From the IMG/VR virus record IMGVR_UViG_3300010885_038235, positions 1 through 20,422 of that record: a stretch of 20,422 nt of DNA; one strand, given 5' to 3'. The notes beneath the pieces were generated by a model, which made no database searches, had not been told where the DNA came from, and worked only from the letters and a program-made list of their open reading frames with translations. Position 1 is the stretch's first letter, and the number at the start of each line of letters is the position of its first letter. Below, one piece after another: positions 6,801-13,299 of the stretch. The DNA comes from a virus. A program made the position numbers and the translations under genes.

Positions 6801-7764
6801 CCCGGCGTACCGCAGCGATCTCGAGCACCGCCTCTTCGGCACCGATCCCGGCATCGACCCGATGTACCGGCCGATCTACGGACACCTCGGCGATCTCGAT
6901 ACACTGGACAGTGCCGGCCACTACGGAGACATGAAGGCCGTGCTCCACGACGCGGTGAAGCCGCGGTCGACGTTCACGGTTGGCGACAGCTTCGGAATCG
7001 GCGGCGCGGGTGGATTTCGAAAGGGGCCTTTCCGCTTCGCCAAGTTCAGCGACTACGACAACCGTGATCCTGTCACGGCGTGGCTTAACGCGGAGCGCGA
7101 ATTCAAAGCGAACGCCGAGTACCCGCCGACCCTGCCGAGGCTGGCGCGCCAGCACTCATATGTCGAGACGCAGACCCACGGCGGCGTTCCCTGGAGCGCC
7201 GTGAACGCGCTCGTGCATCACTACCCCGACGCGTATCGGTTGAAGCCGCTGCACGAGAAGACGATGCAGGGTTTCGCAGACATGGGCGGCGTCCCGAACT
7301 ACATGCCCGACGTCTTCGGGGGCCATCTTCCACAGGAAGCGGAACGCTGGCTCAAGGCTACGCCGGGCGCCTCGCGCGTCGAGACGATCCCGCGCGAGCA
7401 ACTTGCGGAGATCGGGTATTTGCCGAAGCTGTTCGGGAAGGAGGCGCCGCTGTTTGGGCGGCCCGAGCCATCGTCAACGACGCCGGGACGTGGTGTGCTC
7501 AACGACCGGGATCACGCCGATCTCTTGCGCCAACTAGCCGCCCTCACGGGCAAGGGGGGCGGCGGCGCGGGTTCTCCTGCCGCGCCGCACCTCAGCCCGA
7601 GTGCCTTTGACCTGGAGATGTACCGGTACTTCGACAAGGCCGAGGGCGGATCGACCAACGACGACTTTGCCAAATACGGCGTGATGTACTACGACCACGG
7701 CGGCGAGGTCGCCCCCGGCGCTTACGCCGACGAGGGTGGCTACTTCCGCGGGGCCTACGCATGA
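3805..7764 (+). CDS. Giant multidomain (polyvalent-type) phage protein
   Basis: A 1319-residue protein, the largest in the window. Block 1 (about 30-420) has motifs SPQKDWFQN and KVRSFYNNG...TADTHAVAANQL, resembling a conserved uncharacterised phage domain (possibly DUF7178). Block 2 (about 490-660) is Pro-rich and looks disordered. Block 3 (about 677-910) has HNGRHRARALG, the ParB/sulfiredoxin-type signature. Block 4 (about 945-1250) has RPIYGHL, HYGDMKAVL, RSTFTVGDS and YVETQTHGGV, resembling DUF3626 or other ADP-ribosyltransferase-like domains. Blocks 1 to 4 are separated or followed by [YF]xxGGx[VF] motifs. Such modular proteins fit the polyvalent class, some of which are packaged and injected; that role is inference. 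ATG 3805 has AAGGAG 11 bases upstream. The stop overlaps the portal start (ATGA). No signal peptide or membrane segment is visible. The reading frame is intact throughout; domain names are low to moderate confidence. Confidence 0.75.
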   Translation: MANPVLKIAKWAGDALKTIPRAADESRISTRFPTAVNAVEDPQRLHLSTGVPELMLFPKLAEHNTGLIDRYPGFHSSDMPGMEPRERAASYIDQAVDNLRYLYNRAPQEIRDRAPHWYPGVRDLNGTWATRYGVPPEAVAGVNASLSPQKDWFQNASLGERVLDIVHNQRRTPMTPEMISAQATQKSLKELRKPETQEVFDRIKGARYSDLEDPVDKALWVRLYDEAHNPRHYRVINPEGTFGDYATNLNGKRSGVAWGSLPTIGKAIQSAESGGNMDLISRLMGDQNKVRSFYNNGMVPHDTRFGDLTADTHAVAANQLRALSGNSEAVAHNFGSGLEKKHQLPGYRGPSNSTITGVKGTYGMNADAYRQFGDELGVLPREVQSVTWEAIRSLFPDTFKQSKKNVNMVDDIWRAKDAGSISPSAAREMIEEKAGGFRLPDWAKPGGLEFDPYSYKTYAEGGTVDGIVDGPTNVPGLGYDDSMGAPDSFFNTPPSDITLPPAQVYAKGGAFRHVDPQAFNEALDGRQTPWAELERYEAAKRQHEAAALPVRQASGPPINLHPNAPSPFSAPPPSPSRPMQPMEIINRLAGRPSPPPEPTTAEWRPSPWPAPPGEMPPIHFPQPVAPERGYSLPENRGPASAMPRGQETALEMMWRLLGGRGYADGGPVQHYDGGGGVKAAPVSALRKTIEVAKGSTLGDVRRWIEKYTQPVQKERFDKLESQADLSRFNESTLQRLFADRDASLLTTMPPGDFERFAPRLPADRLNSVPYARWNNTDTTWGVPKKLAPSDMTYANFMEHLKGTATEGGGFAPTREYGEWNSGVPTLTMGRHYGDPWSDIVTHNGRHRARALGYMGDPTMPVQLQPANIGELREPDVATRLKQMQEKYFPLGRDSKFFPQPDGAPRDPTTFPKMPFAEGGPVDDMQAYHTMFYDHGGAVGMNNGGKTPVAGVLDMARWLKRLMKDAPVNIAVPERHVEDIIKDGRFKTQFETGHSRGSFDPAYRSDLEHRLFGTDPGIDPMYRPIYGHLGDLDTLDSAGHYGDMKAVLHDAVKPRSTFTVGDSFGIGGAGGFRKGPFRFAKFSDYDNRDPVTAWLNAEREFKANAEYPPTLPRLARQHSYVETQTHGGVPWSAVNALVHHYPDAYRLKPLHEKTMQGFADMGGVPNYMPDVFGGHLPQEAERWLKATPGASRVETIPREQLAEIGYLPKLFGKEAPLFGRPEPSSTTPGRGVLNDRDHADLLRQLAALTGKGGGGAGSPAAPHLSPSAFDLEMYRYFDKAEGGSTNDDFAKYGVMYYDHGGEVAPGAYADEGGYFRGAYA
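5176..7710 (+). repeat. Recurring aromatic-x-x-Gly-Gly-x-Val/Phe peptide motif
   Basis: Within the 1319-residue protein the pattern [YF]xxGGx[VF] recurs: YAEGGTV (458-464), YAKGGAF (505-511), YADGGPV (662-668), FAEGGPV (915-921), YDHGGAV (932-938) and YDHGGEV (1296-1302). Looser copies are KAEGGST near 1281 and YADEGGYF near the C-terminus. Copies sit between the recognisable domain blocks or after the last one. The same pattern, FRQGGSV (residues 55-61), occurs in the separate 98-residue protein at 11005. Confidence 0.8.
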
Positions 7765-10511
7765 GCAACATATCGGGCGCGACACTCGACCCCTACGCCG
7801 AGGCGGGCGCCTCGGAAGAGGTGACGCGCCTGCGCACGGCCCTGCCGCCCGGCGGCGCCATCACGCTGAACGACGACGGCACTGCCACGGTCAACGACCC
7901 GCAGGACGAGGAGCCCAACGACGTCGAGCACTTCGCCAACCTGGCCGAAGAGATGGACTCGATGGAGCTGGCGCGCATCGCCACCGATCTCCTCGACGCC
8001 ATCGAAGTCGACAAGGAGGCGCGCAAGAAGCGCGACAAGCAATACGAGGAGGCCCTTCGCCGTACCGGCCTGGGCGACGACGCGCCGGGCGGCGCGTCGT
8101 TCAATGGCGCCTCGCGGGCCGTGCATCCGATGCTCACCGAGGCCGCCGTCGACTTCTCGGCGCGCGTCATGTCGGAGCTGATGCCGCCCGATGGCCCCGT
8201 GAAGCAGTGCGTGATCGGCGACCCGACGAACGAGAAGGAAGACCGCGCCAAACGCATCGCGCGGCACATGAACTACCAGATCACGACGGCCATGCCCTCG
8301 GCCTACCACGAGTTCGAGATGGGCCTGACGCAGTGCCCGCTGGCCGGCGGCTACTATACCAAGATGCTGCTCGAGGACGGCCAGCCCGACACGATGTTCG
8401 TGCCTATCGACAAGGTCCACCGGCCCTTCACCGACGGCGACTTCTACAGCCAGCAGCGCATCACCCACGAGCAGGACGTCGACCGCTGGCAGTTCGAGGA
8501 CAACGTCAAGCGCGGCCTGTGGTCGGACGTCGTCAACGCGCTCGGCACTTCCGACTACCTCGACGAGACGCAGTCGGAGATCGCCAACGACCGCATCATC
8601 GGCCGCAACCAGCCGACCGAGAACATCGACGACATCCGCGTCATCTACGAGTGCTCTACGAACCTGGCCCTGACGCCCGACGACGACGTGCTGCCGTACA
8701 TCGTGACCATCGACGTATCGAGCCGCCGTATCTTGTCGATCTACCGAAATTGGAAGCCCAACGACCCAAACCAGAAGCGGCTCGACTTCCTGATCGAGTG
8801 GCCGTTCTGGCCGTGGCGCGGCGGCTATCCTATCGGCATCGCCCACATGATCGGCAGCCTGTCCGGCGTGGCGACGGGCGCGATGCGGGCGCTGCTCGAT
8901 GCGGCGTTCCTCAACAACAGCCAGACCGGTGTGAAGCTCAAGGGTGGCGCCTCGGCCGGTGGCCAGAACGTGCGGCCCCAGGTCGGCCAGACCGTCGAGT
9001 TCCAGGGCTCGCTGGCGATGGACGACATCCGCAAGACCTACATGCCGCTCGAGTTCCCGCCGCCGAACCCGGTGCTGTTCCAGCTCTTGGGTTTTGTCGT
9101 CGATGCCGGCCGCGGAGTCGTCCGCACGACTTTCGACGAGTTCGACAAATTCACGGGCCAGACGCCGGTCGGCACTGCCAACATGATGATCGAGCAGGGC
9201 CTGAAGAATTTCGGCGCCGTGCATGGTCGGCTTCACCGCGCGATGAAGCGCTTCCTCAAGCAGCTCTACGACATCAACGCGCGCACGGTGAAGAACGAGG
9301 AGATCGTCGATCAGTTCGGCGAGCTGCTGGTCACGCGCGAGGACTACAACGGCCCGATGTGCGTGATCCCGGTCAGCGATCCGCGCATCTTCAGCGACAT
9401 GCAGCGCCAGGCGCAGGGCCAGCTCGTGGCGACGCGGGCGCAGATGTGGGCGGCGACCCCAACCCCGGTCTACAAGGTCCGCAACGCCGAGCTGTTCTTC
9501 CTGAAGTCGCAGCGCATCCCGCAGCCCGAAGACCTGCTGATCGACGACCCCAAGGCAACGCAGATGAATGCCGTCGCCGAGAACGTCACGGCCTCGCGCG
9601 GCCTGCCGATCCTGCCCTTCCCCGGCCAGGACCACGAGGCCCATCTGGCGACGCATGCCGCGTACATGCAGGACATGCTCTTCGGCGCCAATCCCATCAT
9701 CGCGCAGAAGTTCCTGCCCATCATCCTGGGCCACCTCGCCGACCACATGGGCATGTGGTACGCTGACGCGACGCTGGATGCCGCCAACGCGGCCCTGCGC
9801 ATCAAGACGGGCAACGAGTCCGTGACCATCGACTCGTTCGCGACGCTGCCGGGTGTCGAAGCCAGCCTCGACCGCCTGCTCGCCGAGCTTCAGCCGGCCA
9901 TCCTGGGCACAGCGCACGAGGTGCTGAAGGACCTGCCGGCGCTGATCGCCAAGGCGCAGATGCTGATGAAGCAGCTCGCGCCGCCGACGCCGATGGACCC
10001 GAGTGTTGTCGCCATGCGCGACGTCGACCGCCAGACGCAGGCCGACCAGGCGAAGACCCAGCTTCAAGTCGTCGAAACGACGAAGAAGGCCGAGCAGCAG
10101 GAGCGACGGGACATTCTCGATGGCCAGAAGGCGGCGGCCGACAATGCCCGAGAGGCCGCTCGTCTGGCACAGGAGACCGCCGATGCCGAGCGCAAGGCGC
10201 AGCAGGAGGCGGCGACCACCGCGGCGCAGCAGCAGCAGCACGAGCAGGACGCCCAGCAGCAGGCCGAGCAGGCCGAGGCCGACCGTCAGATCGAGGAGCA
10301 GCGGGTCGCCGTCCAGGCGCAGGGCAACGAGAGCCGCGAGAATATCGCCGACGGCAACAACGCCTCGCGCGAGAGCATTGCCCAGCAGCACGACTCGACG
10401 ACTATCGAGACGACGCGTATGGATAACGAGACCGCCGAGAGCATCGCGAAGCGTGAGATCGCGGCGGGCAAGAATTCCCGGCTGTCGACCGGCGCGTCGC
10501 TGAACAAGTAG
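7761..10511 (+). CDS. Portal protein with long Gln-rich coiled-coil tail
   Basis: A 916-residue portal, expected to form the dodecameric ring at the capsid vertex through which DNA enters and leaves. About residues 60-650 match the large portal type of short-tailed phages: GASRAVHPMLTEAAVDFSAR, MSELMPPDGPVK, then FLIEWPFWPWRGGYPIGIAH, ALLDAAFLNNSQTG and a stem/clip-like region around residues 410-450. From about residue 760 the chain is Ala/Gln/Glu-rich with coiled-coil character and a run QQQQHEQDAQQQ. It ends in 11-residue repeats. The tail is long and may form an extended barrel; that is inference. The start overlaps the previous stop as ATGA and the gene ends 11 bases before the HNH gene. 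Its position after the terminase insert and before scaffold and capsid genes supports the call. Confidence 0.88.
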   Translation: MSNISGATLDPYAEAGASEEVTRLRTALPPGGAITLNDDGTATVNDPQDEEPNDVEHFANLAEEMDSMELARIATDLLDAIEVDKEARKKRDKQYEEALRRTGLGDDAPGGASFNGASRAVHPMLTEAAVDFSARVMSELMPPDGPVKQCVIGDPTNEKEDRAKRIARHMNYQITTAMPSAYHEFEMGLTQCPLAGGYYTKMLLEDGQPDTMFVPIDKVHRPFTDGDFYSQQRITHEQDVDRWQFEDNVKRGLWSDVVNALGTSDYLDETQSEIANDRIIGRNQPTENIDDIRVIYECSTNLALTPDDDVLPYIVTIDVSSRRILSIYRNWKPNDPNQKRLDFLIEWPFWPWRGGYPIGIAHMIGSLSGVATGAMRALLDAAFLNNSQTGVKLKGGASAGGQNVRPQVGQTVEFQGSLAMDDIRKTYMPLEFPPPNPVLFQLLGFVVDAGRGVVRTTFDEFDKFTGQTPVGTANMMIEQGLKNFGAVHGRLHRAMKRFLKQLYDINARTVKNEEIVDQFGELLVTREDYNGPMCVIPVSDPRIFSDMQRQAQGQLVATRAQMWAATPTPVYKVRNAELFFLKSQRIPQPEDLLIDDPKATQMNAVAENVTASRGLPILPFPGQDHEAHLATHAAYMQDMLFGANPIIAQKFLPIILGHLADHMGMWYADATLDAANAALRIKTGNESVTIDSFATLPGVEASLDRLLAELQPAILGTAHEVLKDLPALIAKAQMLMKQLAPPTPMDPSVVAMRDVDRQTQADQAKTQLQVVETTKKAEQQERRDILDGQKAAADNAREAARLAQETADAERKAQQEAATTAAQQQQHEQDAQQQAEQAEADRQIEEQRVAVQAQGNESRENIADGNNASRESIAQQHDSTTIETTRMDNETAESIAKREIAAGKNSRLSTGASLNK
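10329..10460 (+). repeat. Hendecad (11-residue) repeats in the portal C-terminus
   Basis: Four consecutive 11-residue units cover residues 857-900: ESRENIADGNN, ASRESIAQQHD, STTIETTRMDN and ETAESIAKREI. Units 1, 2 and 4 share the core xx(R/A)E(N/S)IA. An 11-residue period suggests a nearly straight helical bundle or barrel. Confidence 0.7.
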
Positions 10512-10522
10512 GAGGGACGGTC

Positions 10523-11002
10523 ATGTTCCGAGTTCCCTCATCCTGGACAGCCCAACAGAGGCTGGACCACTACTCCATCCCGGAGCCCACTAGTGGCTGC
10601 GTGCTGTGGCTCGGAGGCGTCCTAAATCACGGACACGGCTATTTGCGTTTTCAAGGACGGAAGGTTTTGGCCCATCGTCTGGCGTGGTCCGGGGCGCATG
10701 GCGCTATTCCACAGGGGCTGGAAATTTGTCACTCCTGCGACGTGCCGTCGTGCATCAACCCCCAACATCTTTTTTGTGGGACGCATAAAGACAACATGGA
10801 TGATCGAGACCGGAAAGGGCGTGTGGCGTATGGAGCCCGATTGCCTCAAACGCAACTGTCGGACGCCGACGTCATCGCCATCTCGCAGACGAGCGGTCGG
10901 CAGAAAGATGTCGCCGCCGAATACGGAATCGACCGTGCTATGGTCAGTCTCATACGGGCGCGTAAAACACGGAAACATTTGTTCCACTCCATAGGAGGAT
11001 AG
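10523..11002 (+). CDS. HNH endonuclease with C-terminal HTH (homing-type)
   Basis: A 159-residue HNH nuclease of the HNH_3 type. Key residues are visible: HRLAW (H51), the metal-binding pair C68-H69-S-C71, and C76-I-N78-P79-Q-H81, followed by GTHKDNMDDRDRKGR. Residues about 114-150 (LSDADVIAI...KDVAAEYGIDRAMVSLIRAR) form a helix-turn-helix, as is usual in freestanding phage homing endonucleases that bind the target through the tail. It cleaves one DNA strand or both near its insertion site to spread to related phages. It sits between portal and a small virion-type gene, with AGGAGGG about 6 bases before ATG 10523. Codon use is less G+C biased than the portal, consistent with mobile origin. 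No intron signature was seen. Confidence 0.88.
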   Translation: MFRVPSSWTAQQRLDHYSIPEPTSGCVLWLGGVLNHGHGYLRFQGRKVLAHRLAWSGAHGAIPQGLEICHSCDVPSCINPQHLFCGTHKDNMDDRDRKGRVAYGARLPQTQLSDADVIAISQTSGRQKDVAAEYGIDRAMVSLIRARKTRKHLFHSIGG

Positions 11003-11004
11003 TC

Positions 11005-11301
11005 ATGGCTCGAACCAACGTGTTCACCAAGCTCGGGCGGCCCAAGGGATCGCGCGCAGCCGGACAGCGGCAGATGCCGGACATGGGTACGCCGAGCCTC
11101 GGCGGCATGCCGGGCGGCGGCGCCAGCCCGATGGCCGGCTTCTCGCCGGCGGTGCCGGGCGCGGCCTTCCGTCAGGGCGGCAGCGTCAACGGCTTCAAGA
11201 AGATGGCGAGCCATCACGACGACGAGCGGCTGCGCTCCGGTCACTCCGAGCACGGCCACGAGGACATGCACAACCACTGCCGCGGCGGACGCGCCCGGTA
11301 A
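11005..11301 (+). CDS. Small Gly-rich, His-rich protein with GG motif
   Basis: A 98-residue basic protein with no known fold. Residues 27-45 are Gly/Met/Pro-rich (MGTPSLGGMPGGGASPM). FRQGGSV (55-61) matches the motif repeated in the 1319-residue protein. The tail is His-rich: ASHHDDERLRSGHSEHGH, then HNHCRGGRAR. The His/Cys cluster could bind metal (inference). Similar short proteins with GG motifs and basic tails are common beside portal or capsid genes in phages, with no established role. GGAGGA sits a few bases before ATG 11005, and the gene starts two bases after the HNH stop, so before the HNH inserted it probably followed the portal directly. Confidence 0.75.
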   Translation: MARTNVFTKLGRPKGSRAAGQRQMPDMGTPSLGGMPGGGASPMAGFSPAVPGAAFRQGGSVNGFKKMASHHDDERLRSGHSEHGHEDMHNHCRGGRAR

Positions 11302-11315
11302 CAAAGGAGACGGCT

Positions 11316-11453
11316 ATGGCGAAGACGACCACCCCGAGCGGCCCGGTGCCGCTGCATTACAGCATGGCGACCGGCAAGACCCTGAAGGAAGCCACGGCGA
11401 AGGCGACCGGCGGCGGCACCAAGAAGGATGTGAGCAAGAAGAGCAATAAGTGA
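11316..11453 (+). CDS. Very small Lys/Thr-rich protein
   Basis: A 45-residue ORF, MAKTTTPSGPVPLHYSMATG continuing to a lysine-rich tail KKDVSKKSNK. It has an ideal ribosome binding site (AAGGAGA, 11304-11310) 5 bases upstream, and its stop overlaps the next start as GTGA. Good initiation signals and tight packing argue that it is real. No domain is recognised. The positive charge might allow nucleic acid or capsid-interior binding; that is a guess. Confidence 0.65.
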   Translation: MAKTTTPSGPVPLHYSMATGKTLKEATAKATGGGTKKDVSKKSNK

Positions 11454-11650
11454 TCGAACTGGAGTTCGTTCTCGCGGTTCTCCGCGAGATGAACGCGGAG
11501 GTGCTCGAAATGATCGAGCAGCCCGGCGAGCAGCGTGACGCTTTTGCCTTCGGCAAGGTCCACGGGATGCTCCTGGCCACGAAGACGTTCCAGCAACGTC
11601 TCGAGGCGAAAATCGAGGAAGACCAGGCCAACGAACGCGAAAGGGATTGA
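11450..11650 (+). CDS. Small acidic helical protein of unknown function
   Basis: A 66-residue, probably all-helical protein (LEFVLAVLREMNAEVLEMI, then KTFQQRLEAKIEEDQANERE). It starts with GTG 11450, overlapping the previous stop (GTGA), and ends directly before ATG 11651, so it depends on coupled translation. Only a weak upstream AAGA is seen. The central FAFGKVHGMLLATKTF stretch is a plausible helix pair. No family is recognised. Confidence 0.65.
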   Translation: MIELEFVLAVLREMNAEVLEMIEQPGEQRDAFAFGKVHGMLLATKTFQQRLEAKIEEDQANERERD

Positions 11651-12145
11651 ATGTTGAACGACGTCATGACGCGGGACCACACCGCCTCGATCCGGGCCGG
11701 TCTCTACGCCTCGGCCGGCTCCGTGCTGGCGGCGCTCGGTCCCCGCTACACCGGCGAGCTGAAGCTCGCCTTCCCGGACGTCGATCCGGGCTACCGCATC
11801 TTCGGCTACAACATCCTCTGCCAGATGAAGATGCCGCGGAAAAAGGCGGGAGGCCTGATCCTCCCCGACGAATCCAAGGACGTCGAGAAGTTCCGCACGC
11901 AGGCTGCGCTGGTGCGCGCCATGGGGCCATCGTCCTTCCACCGCCGCGACACGCTGGAGCCGTGGCCGGAGGGCGCCTGGTGCATCCCCGGCATGTTCGT
12001 GCGGGTGCCGATGTACGGCGGCGACCGGTTCGAGGTCGACGTCATGGTCGGCGGCCAGAAGGAGCAGGTCCTGTTCGCCCTGTTCAAGGACACCGATCTA
12101 ATCGCCGAGCGCATCGGCGACCCACTCAGCACGAAGACGAGCTAG
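11651..12145 (+). CDS. GroES-like co-chaperonin
   Basis: A 164-residue protein with the Cpn10 fold pattern in its C-terminal two thirds. GYRIFGYNILCQM (47-59) is the first strand pair. MPRKKAGGLILPDESKD follows, with GGLIL at 67-71 matching the GroES mobile loop that binds GroEL. Later come ALVRAMGP, the dome-like segment WPEGAWCIPGMFVRVPMYGGDRFEV, and a final VLFALFKDTDLIAERIGDP. GroES is near 97 residues, so this has an extra N-terminal region of about 45. By family knowledge, phage Cpn10 proteins such as T4 gp31 replace host GroES to fold the capsid protein with host GroEL. Placement just before scaffold and capsid genes fits that. A structural use of the fold cannot be excluded. It starts immediately after the previous stop, with AAGGGA upstream. 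Confidence 0.75.
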   Translation: MLNDVMTRDHTASIRAGLYASAGSVLAALGPRYTGELKLAFPDVDPGYRIFGYNILCQMKMPRKKAGGLILPDESKDVEKFRTQAALVRAMGPSSFHRRDTLEPWPEGAWCIPGMFVRVPMYGGDRFEVDVMVGGQKEQVLFALFKDTDLIAERIGDPLSTKTS

Positions 12146-12157
12146 AGGAGATAGCCT

Positions 12158-13273
12158 ATGGCACGAGCTGCCACGCAGGCCCGGTCGCGCGACCGGGAAT
12201 TCGAGGACGACCGCGGCACGCGCACGACGCCCCGTGGAAACGACACCGTGATGGTCGGCGGCATGGACGATCTGGTTGCGGGTGCCGACGAGCGAGAGGA
12301 GGAGCACGAGCCTGTTGTTCTTTCGAAGGACCCGCCCGAGCGCCGTGTCGTGGCCGACGTCGAGGACGGGCCGGAAAACGACCAGGACGAGGAGCGCGAC
12401 GCGCGCCTCGCCTACGACGACTCCGAGCAGGATGACGACTCGTCGCGCGGTGTCTCGCGCCGTCAGCGCCGCAACCGCGCCCGCCGGGAAGTCGTCGCCA
12501 GCAGCCAGGCCGAGATCGCCGCGCTGCGGCAGCAGCTCGGCCAGCTCGCGGGCATGGTCGGCCACACGATGCAGGGCCAGGTTGGCGTCGCCTTGCAGAC
12601 CGTCGAGGGGCAAATCGGGGCCGCGCAGCAGGCGCTCCAGCTTGCCGACGCGGAGCTTGGGCGCGCCGTCGAGAGCCAGAACGGGCAGCGCTTCATCGAG
12701 GTCCAGCAGCTCCGTGACGAGGCCATGCGCCGCGTCATGCTCTTGGGCGGCCAGCGACAGCGCCTCATCCAGGAGGCGCAGGGCAGCGGCCAGCAGGCCC
12801 CGCAGCCGCAGCGCCAGCAAAGCGGACGCCCCGCGCCCGATCCGAAGGCCGTCAAGCTCAGTCAGGTGTTCATGGACCGGCACGAGTGGTTCGACCCCAA
12901 CGGCACCGACGAAGACAGCACGCTGGTGAAGGCCATCGACGAGACGCTCGAGGTCGAGGGCTACAACCCCTCGACGCCGATGTACTGGCGCGAGCTGGAG
13001 CGTCGTGTGAAGCGGCGCGGCATTGGCGAGTCGTCCGGCGACGACCAGGATCGCGACAATGGCGGCATGCCGCCGACCAACTCCCGCCGCTCGTCGCGCC
13101 GGCCGGGCACGAAGGGCTTCAACCTCGATCCCCAGATGCGGGAGCATCTCGAGACCGAAGGCCTGCTCGAGCCGAACCTGGCGAAGGAGGACTTGGCGCG
13201 CCGGGACCGCCTGATCCGAGGGTGGCGCGACATGAAAGGCAAGGCCGACCGCGGCGAGCTTCGCAAGACCTGA
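12158..13273 (+). CDS. Probable capsid scaffolding protein
   Basis: A 371-residue, highly charged protein. Residues 1-95 are acidic and probably disordered (EREEEHEP, ENDQDEERDARLAYDDSEQDDD). A basic patch RRQRRNRARR follows, then a long coiled coil from about 113 to 215 (SSQAEIAALRQQLGQLAGM onward) and a Gln/Pro-rich linker. A conserved-looking C-terminal block holds HEWFDPNGTDEDSTLVKAID...GYNPSTPMYWRELERRVKRR. Acidic, helical, sequence-variable proteins just upstream of the capsid gene are typical scaffolds, which guide procapsid assembly and are then expelled or degraded. The YW-ELE block recurs in scaffold-position proteins of other podoviruses by my recollection. GAGGAGA lies before ATG 12158. 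No protease motif is seen. The role rests on position and composition. Confidence 0.6.
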   Translation: MARAATQARSRDREFEDDRGTRTTPRGNDTVMVGGMDDLVAGADEREEEHEPVVLSKDPPERRVVADVEDGPENDQDEERDARLAYDDSEQDDDSSRGVSRRQRRNRARREVVASSQAEIAALRQQLGQLAGMVGHTMQGQVGVALQTVEGQIGAAQQALQLADAELGRAVESQNGQRFIEVQQLRDEAMRRVMLLGGQRQRLIQEAQGSGQQAPQPQRQQSGRPAPDPKAVKLSQVFMDRHEWFDPNGTDEDSTLVKAIDETLEVEGYNPSTPMYWRELERRVKRRGIGESSGDDQDRDNGGMPPTNSRRSSRRPGTKGFNLDPQMREHLETEGLLEPNLAKEDLARRDRLIRGWRDMKGKADRGELRKT

Positions 13274-13299
13274 TATTCAGCCTGAGTTAGGAGACGACT

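Noticed and set aside
4861-7155. Minus-strand open frame of 764 codons opposite the giant protein
   Set aside because: Same shadow pattern. The plus-strand frame has conserved motifs and full coupling to the portal.
7755-10391. Minus-strand open frame of 878 codons opposite the portal
   Set aside because: A shadow of strong third-position G/C bias. No recognisable motif, no ribosome binding site, and the plus strand encodes an intact portal.
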